Source: Leptodactylus fallax
Taxonomy: Eukaryota; Chordata; Amphibia; Anura; Leptodactylidae
Reading direction: 5' to 3'
NCBI GenBank assembly: GCA_947044405.1
Contig: CAMRHE010000156.1
Span: 1,717,001-1,781,000 of the forward strand
DNA length: 64,000 nucleotides
Shown here: piece by piece, positions 58,424 to 64,000 of the stretch
How positions within the stretch are numbered: the stretch's first letter is position 1
Layout: each line of letters starts with the position of its first letter
Translations under genes and position numbers: made by a program
Notes under the pieces: model-generated
What the model saw: only the letters and a program-made list of their open reading frames with translations
Told to the model about the DNA's origin: nothing
Database searches by the model: none

Positions 58424-59335
58424 CTTCTCCACTAAGCTTTCATTTATCATCCATTTTACCCCTCTCCCTCTGAACCTTTCTATTAGCGCCCTGTTATACA
58501 TTACAGTTACATCCCATTTCCTTCTCCACCCCTTTATTCACTGCTATCCATTTACCAATTAGATTATTATCATCACCATAATATGTCTGTATTTTTATCA
58601 TATGCCCAATAACACCATCTTCCATATCAGTATTATTATCATCATAATTCTATTGTATTTCCCACTCATAATTCCCTCCCCTTTCTACTTCAACCACTTA
58701 TACATCATACCTCAGTAATCCTCAGTCTGTTTTCCAATCTCACTACTCATTAGATCCCGTTTTCTCTGCACACATTGCTATAGACCCAGCAACCAAATTG
58801 CGCATGAGCGTATCTTTGCATTATAGCCGACTCAATACTCATCTATAGCACGCACCACGCCTGCGCTAATCTATTTGAAAGGTCTTCTGTCATTTCCCTG
58901 CTTGGCTCCCGCTCTCCCCTCCCTCCCAACCTTACTGAGCAGGCTTCAGCGTCCTGCACGATGTCCACACTGTTAGAGCCCTATTTAAACAGCTGGTATC
59001 ACCAGAGACACACACAGTATGCTCTCTCTGTGATCCAGCTTGGTAAGTTTTGATGTTTACCATCTTTTGGACTAATATTATTATTATGCTAATTAACGTC
59101 ACTTTCATCTGTGTTCTGGCATCAGTTTGTTGGTCTATGACCTTTTATTTATTTATTTATTCATTTATTCATCTATCTGAGCATGTGTAATAAGTTCAAT
59201 TTGGTCCACATTGCCTAACAAAGATTATATCCCTTTTGCATATTCACCATTATATACACCCAGGATATAGTCAGGAATGTTTACATGACCCCTCTATATA
59301 TCCACTATATTCTATTCTTATTGGCTACATCAATA
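58424..59335 (+). other. 3' region of PLE 2, no gene
   Basis: Pyrimidine-rich sequence with TTATTATCATCAT-type stretches and a CTATTTAAACAGCTGG block near 58980 that could be a TATA-containing terminal-repeat promoter. No coding frame. Confidence 0.45.
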
Positions 59336-59337
59336 TA

Positions 59338-59886
<549 letters not shown>

Positions 59887-59960
59887 TAGTATGTCTTTAT
59901 TATCATCTTTGTCTATTACATTGTCTATTTGTCACATTTGTCTATTATTACCATTTAGTT

Positions 59961-60001
59961 GGCCTGACAAAGACGTCGCTACGAAGTCGAAACGCGTTGT
60001 C
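59961..60001 (+). ncRNA. Hammerhead-ribozyme-like motif of PLE 2
   Basis: The core strand CTGACAA (59964-59970) differs from CTGANGA by A for the catalytic G8. Stem II pairs 59972-59974 with 59986-59988 and 59976-59978 with 59982-59984. GAAA is at 59989-59992, a very short stem III follows (59993-59994 with 59998-59999), and the cleavage triplet GTC ends at 60001. Stem I is weak (TTGG 59959-59962 with CCAA 60005-60008). One extra A follows the core, as in 33457-33521. It is probably a decayed ribozyme. Confidence 0.5.
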
Positions 60002-60132
60002 ATACCAAAATTATCACTAAGTGGAGTCTATTTGTAAATAAAAAAATCCTTTGATTTTTACATCCTCGGCTCCCATATTTGACTGATTCAAACAGTGCTC
60101 ACCCATACCCTGTTTTTTACCTTTCTTACTCC

Positions 60133-60435
60133 TTAAGGGGTTAAAGAGGTTTTCTGGGCAAGAAAAATATTTTTAAAATAGAGCGGGTCAAGATAAAAAA
60201 AAAAAAAAAATCCCTTCCAGCGACGACCAACCTTCTGCTGGGATGTCTTCCCGAAGTGAAACTGCTCACCGGCCTCAGTGGTTACGTGCATTGGAAAATT
60301 CCTCCAGAAAACAATAATGGACTGGCAGGACCAAACTGCGCTGGGAGGCATCGAGGACTGGTGAGTATGATTTTTTTTTTTCACTTCCCCCCGCATTTTT
60401 TAAAATATAACATTTTTGTCTGGTGAACCCCTTAA
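60133..60435. mobile_element. Miniature element with TTAAGGGGTT inverted ends
   Basis: It begins TTAAGGGGTTAAAGAGG and ends GGTGAACCCCTTAA. The left 60 bases recur in diverged form at 54358-54416, on the other side of PLE 2. A poly-A run is at 60195-60210. Non-coding. Confidence 0.6.
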
Positions 60436-61153
60436 ATATTATTAGTTAGTAGATATTACATAAACTGTTACTGTATATTTGATGAAGTTACAAACAAAAA
60501 TTAGGTATATGTATGAAATAAGTGATAGAAACAAGCAACTAATTTGAAGGTCCCTGTGCAATAACAGTGTAGACCTACTCTTGACAACATTCTTGCAACT
60601 AGTATCTTCTCATATTTCCAAAAAAATATTAATTGGCATTGATATATATGATAGGTACATTTGCTTTCTCTATAAATGGCTGACATGGTTGATGCAGTAT
60701 CTGTGTAATCAGAGTCCAGTAGAGAGAGGAAATAGGGGGAGGAGATAAGGAAAGGACAATACTAGTGATTTTGAAGTACCCTGTGGCAAAGTGGACCCTT
60801 ACTCTCTTCTGCACCAGTGTGCAGCTAAACAGTATGTACAGACTGTATGTCCTTCCTGAACTGATAAGTATGGTAAGTGTTACAGCTGTGCAAAAATAAA
60901 TGTTTTTTTGTATATTAGTGAATCTTTGTAGCGTACCATATTTAGAAAAAAAATAAAAATTTAGGCCAATAGTATCAAGCTTCTCAGAGATCATCATATA
61001 AATGTCCTTCCCCGATCAAATTAATAATTTCCCACAATGGTACAATTTTCTGGTCTCTGCTACAAAAAAGCAGCTTGCTTGTGAGATTTCACCTGCTACC
61101 ACAGCTTTTTCTGCAACAAAGAGGGTATCACCATCCCATGTTACCATGTAATG
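60436..61153. other. No recognisable feature
   Basis: No coding frame with a domain and no element ends seen. Confidence 0.45.
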
Positions 61154-61161
61154 GTCTACAG

Positions 61162-62329
61162 CAGGGGTAGGCAACCTTTTTTGTTCGGTGTGCCGATTTC
61201 GATTAAAAAAAATCAAAGTTGAGGTACTTGGAGTGCCGGTCTATAATTGTAAGTCTGACGACCCCTGCATACGGTATTATGTCCCATAGCGGCCCCTGCA
61301 CACAGTATTATGTCCCATAGCAGCCCCTGCACACAGTATTATGACCCATTTCGGCCCCTGTACACGATATTATGCCCCATAGCGGCCCCTGCACATGGTA
61401 TTATGCCCCATAGCGGACCCTGCACACGGTATTATGCCCCATAACGGCCCCTGCACACGGTATTATGCCCCGGTGCCCCTGCACACAGTATTATCCTCCA
61501 TAGCGGCCGCTGCACACAGTATTATCCTCCATAGTGGCCCCTGCACACAGTATTATCCTCCATAGTGGCCCCTGCACACAATATTATCCTCCATAGTGAC
61601 CCCTGCACACAGTATTATCCTCCATAGTGGCCCCTGCACACAGTATTATCCTCCATAGTGGCCCCTGCACACGGTATTATTCCCCATAGTGGCCCTGCAC
61701 ACAGTATTATGTCCCATAGTGGCCCCAGCACACAGTATTATCCTCCATAGTGGCCCCTGCACACAGTATATGTCCCATAGCGGCCCCTGCACATGGTATA
61801 ATATTCTAATATTACAATTGTCACCACTCACTAGCTATTATTATCCTGTGGGGTCTCTTCAGACCCCAGAGTATAATAAGTGGAGGGCCAAGAGAGATGA
61901 CAAACATAAAAAACAATGTTACTCACCTTTTCCTGCGCTCCGCAGCCGCTGTGTTCTCTTCGGGCGCTTCTGCCAGTTATTAGTGACCGCTGATTTGGTC
62001 TCAAGGGTCACGTCGCGTCATTATGCGTAATAAGGTCGGACGTGACCCCTAAGGCCCTGTCAGTGGTCTCTTACGTCAGGCAGAAGCGCCCGAAGAGCAC
62101 AGAGCGGCTGCAGATCCAGGTAAGGTGAGTTAACATTGTTTTTTATGTTTGATCATCTCCCCGGGGGCTCCGCTTATTATACTCGGTGGTCTGAAGAGAC
62201 CCCACAGGATAATAATAGCAGTTTCGTTTCGGTCGTGTTTGGTCCGATCGAAACTACTAGGTGAGGACTCACGTGCCAGGGAAATATGCCTCGCGTCTTG
62301 GCACGCATGCCGGGGGTTGCCGACCCCTG
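61162..62329. mobile_element. hAT-type non-autonomous element with 8-bp target duplication
   Basis: The ends are CAGGGGTAGGCAACC and GGTTGCCGACCCCTG. The flanks are GTCTACAG (61154-61161) and GTCTATAG (62330-62337), an 8-bp duplication with one later substitution. Inside are a 31-bp minisatellite (61255-61805) and the AACATAAAAAACA...TGTTTTTTATGTT inverted module (about 61900-62150). No transposase is encoded. Confidence 0.88.
61255..61805. repeat. 31-bp minisatellite, about 17 units
   Basis: Units of the type CCCCTGCACACAGTATTATC / CTCCATAGTGG, the reverse complement of the array at 20690-20990. Two sub-types differ at TGCCCCATAGCGG versus TCCTCCATAGTGG and are grouped left and right, which suggests local unit amplification. 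Confidence 0.9.
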
Positions 62330-62337
62330 GTCTATAG

Positions 62338-62600
62338 TCTCCCGTGCCACAAATCAAGCTACCTGACATTTTCTTTTCATCTCTATGCAGGTGGTGATGC
62401 ATGGTTTTGTGTACCAATTGCTACTAGGCTGACAGGCCCTTTCTACCAAGTTTACCTGGTTCCCACCTGAACCTTCCTTACACTCTTTACATGTTTTGCA
62501 TATGTTACTTTGTTTTTGTTCCCTTTGCTGTAGATATGGTTCTAACCTCAAAATAGTGTGGTGGGCATACTGATTCACAGCAACCTCTGTAATATTTTAT
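62338..62600. other. No gene recognised
   Basis: Sequence left of the LINE-1 type fragment, possibly its upstream part; no motif identified. Confidence 0.4.
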
Positions 62601-62601
62601 T

Positions 62602-62938
62602 ATGGTATTTATTGTTGCCTATTTAAATCTTAAGGGGTTAAATTCCCCTTTTAAAAGATTGCTCATGTGGAGGGAGGAGCACAGCCTTAATGCAGATATT
62701 CTCTGCCTACAAGACACCCATTTGAATTTTGGGGATGTGTGCTGCTTTAAACACAAGCAATACCCTGTTATATTTTCTGCTGCCACTTTAAGAAAACAAG
62801 AAGGAATTGCAATTGCTATACTAATATGCTATATTCAAAAGGAAATATATAATGAGGAGGGCTGATATATTGTTTTGTTGTGTACTCTCAATAATGCTCC
62901 TTATACAATAGTGTCTGCATATGCTCCTAATGTTAGAC
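62602..62938 (+). pseudogene. LINE-1/Tx1-type endonuclease N-terminus fragment
   Basis: Translation gives LNLKGLNSPFKRLLMW...LNADILCLQDTHL...KHKQYPVIFSAA...EGIAIAI, then after a stop IVLLCTLNNAPYTIVSAYAPN. These match the N-terminal blocks of L1-clade ORF2 endonuclease (NxxGLNSPxKR, ADIxxLQETHL, SVYAPN). The catalytic Glu of QETH is Asp here (QDTH). The fragment ends at a junction with oppositely oriented LINE sequence. Confidence 0.8.
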
Positions 62939-63165
62939 TCACAGTCTCAGCTCCTTCCACTTTGCCCAGGTCTTAAGGAAACGGGCATGTGTCCTGGATT
63001 TCCAGCTTGACAATTCTTCGAAGCGTGAGATCTGATTAACTTTTTCCACCCATTCCATTTATGATGGGGGATCCGTACTTAGCCATTTGCGAGGAATAAG
63101 TGAATTGGCAGCTGATAGAAGGAGCGAGATAAGGTTATTTCTCGATGGACTATAGTAAGATTCAT
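62939..63165 (-). pseudogene. LINE-1/Tx1-type ORF2 C-terminus fragment
   Basis: The minus strand encodes NNLISLLLSAANSLIPRKW...STDPPS.MEWVEKVNQISRFEEL...THARFLKTWAKW. This is the conserved C-terminal AA..LIP..WKS..PP...EW..........E block of L1/Tx1 ORF2 proteins. One stop is present. It meets the plus-strand endonuclease fragment directly. Confidence 0.78.
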
Positions 63166-63711
63166 TTTTTTTTTTAATAGACTGTTACCCGCTGGATTAA
63201 CCCCTATTTAGTTACTGATCCCTGCTCCTGCTCACAACCGCCTGTGCTTCCCCTTCTGCGTCCCATATTATATCACTGGGGACGCCCGGAGCGCAAAAGG
63301 GGAAGCGGAGGCGGCTGTGAGCAGGACGGGGATCGGTAAGTAAGGCCACGGGCCGCAAACCCCACAAACACTGCTATCATTATACTCTGGGGTCTTTTCA
63401 GATCCTAGAGTATAATGATCGAAGGCCCAGGGGAGGTGAAAAACATAAAAACCAATGTTACTTACCTCTCCTGCACTCCAACAGTTCTCCGGCCTCTTTG
63501 GTGACGTCCCAGACGTCACAAGGGCCAGGCTTGTGTCATTATGTGTTGGTCGCGATGCCAGCCTGGCTCACGTAATGTCTGGTCCAATGTTGAAGAGGGC
63601 CAAAAGTAGCGGGCAGTTCGCCAGAGCCAGGGAGAGGTAAGTAACATTGTTTTTTTATGTTTGTATCCTCCCCCTGGTCTCCAATCAGAAATAGAATATA
63701 ATAATTGTTCA
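63166..63711. mobile_element. hAT-like module copy
   Basis: It contains the TTTTTTTTAATAGACTGTTACC block, an AGGGGAAGC...GCTTCCCCTT inverted pair around GTCCCATATTATATCAC, and the AAAACATAAAAACCAATGTTACTTACC...GGTAAGTAACATTGTTTTTTTATGTTT inverted module around GACGTC. The arrangement mirrors 20200-20650. Confidence 0.65.
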
Positions 63712-64000
63712 TGGGTGGTCCACAATGGTGCATAATACTGTATGAAGGGGCCACTATGGGGCATAATACTGTGTGAAGGTGCCACTATGGGGCATAATAG
63801 TGTGTGCAGGAGCCACTATGGGGCATAATAGTGTGTGCAGGGACACTATGCGGCATAATACTGTATGCAGGGGCCACTATGGTGCGTAATAGTGTGCAAG
63901 GGCCACTATGGAGCATAATAGTGTGTGCAGGGGCCACTATGGCACATAATAGTGCGTGCAGGGGACACTATGGCGCGTAATGGTGTGTGCAGGGGCCACT
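63712..64000. repeat. 31-bp minisatellite running off the right edge
   Basis: About nine units of the type GCATAATACTGTGTGCAGGG / GCCACTATGGG follow the hAT-like module, as at 20690-20990. The array continues beyond the window. Confidence 0.88.

Noticed and set aside
61255..61805. CRISPR-like regular repeats
   Set aside because: Units are contiguous tandem repeats with no unique spacers, in a vertebrate-type context.

Overview
The window reads as non-genic chromosomal DNA from a vertebrate with a large, methylated, transposon-crowded genome, most likely a frog. The evidence is the mix of repeats: several Tc1-like DD34E transposon families, hAT and TTAA-type miniature elements, Penelope-like retroelements (PLEs), a Ty3/gypsy element, LINE pieces and tRNA-derived SINEs. 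Several arginine codons appear decayed from CGA to TGA, as expected of methylated CpG. No convincing host exon, structural RNA gene or CRISPR array was found. The species call is an inference from repeat content.

Layout. 1-5540 (minus) is a Ty3/gypsy element cut by the left edge: LTR, tRNA-Ser primer site, broken gag, a GTTAAAC -1 frameshift site, then pol open for 1175 codons. It sits in an older hAT-like repeat (5541-6180). 6665-9838 holds a Tc1 end fragment and a minus-strand PLE split by a Tc1 copy. 11780-12669 is a solo LTR whose unoccupied paralogous site survives at 13440-13760. 13920-15292 is an internally deleted Tc1 copy. 19578-21803 is a second Tc1 family carrying a hAT-like insertion. 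22186-22831 is a hairpin-bearing non-autonomous element. 25-29.6 kb is a cluster of palindromic miniature elements. 30.0-36.2 kb is a nested block: a solo LTR, a decayed PLE with a hammerhead-ribozyme motif, a Tc1-derived miniature element, a second copy of the 11.8 kb LTR family, and SINEs. 38.5-39.5 kb is a 5'-truncated LINE. 40066-41660 is the best preserved Tc1 copy, with a 337-codon transposase. 42250-43812 and 47711-49339 are two more Tc1 families. 50.7-53.1 kb is a degenerate array of about 380-bp units. 54.4-60.1 kb is the fullest PLE (N-terminal region, RT, GIY-YIG endonuclease, hammerhead-like motif). 61162-62329 is a hAT element with an 8-bp target duplication and an internal 31-bp minisatellite. 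62.6-63.2 kb has two LINE-1/Tx1 pieces, and 63165 to the end is another hAT-like/minisatellite copy.

The units do not form a shared pathway; they record successive insertions. Recurrent themes are nesting that gives relative ages, non-autonomous deletion derivatives, and one cassette (palindromic module plus 31-bp minisatellite) that appears inside elements with two different kinds of hAT terminus. The most interesting candidates are the two PLE hammerhead motifs (33457-33521 and 59961-60001), the frameshift site in the gypsy element, and the shared hAT cassette.
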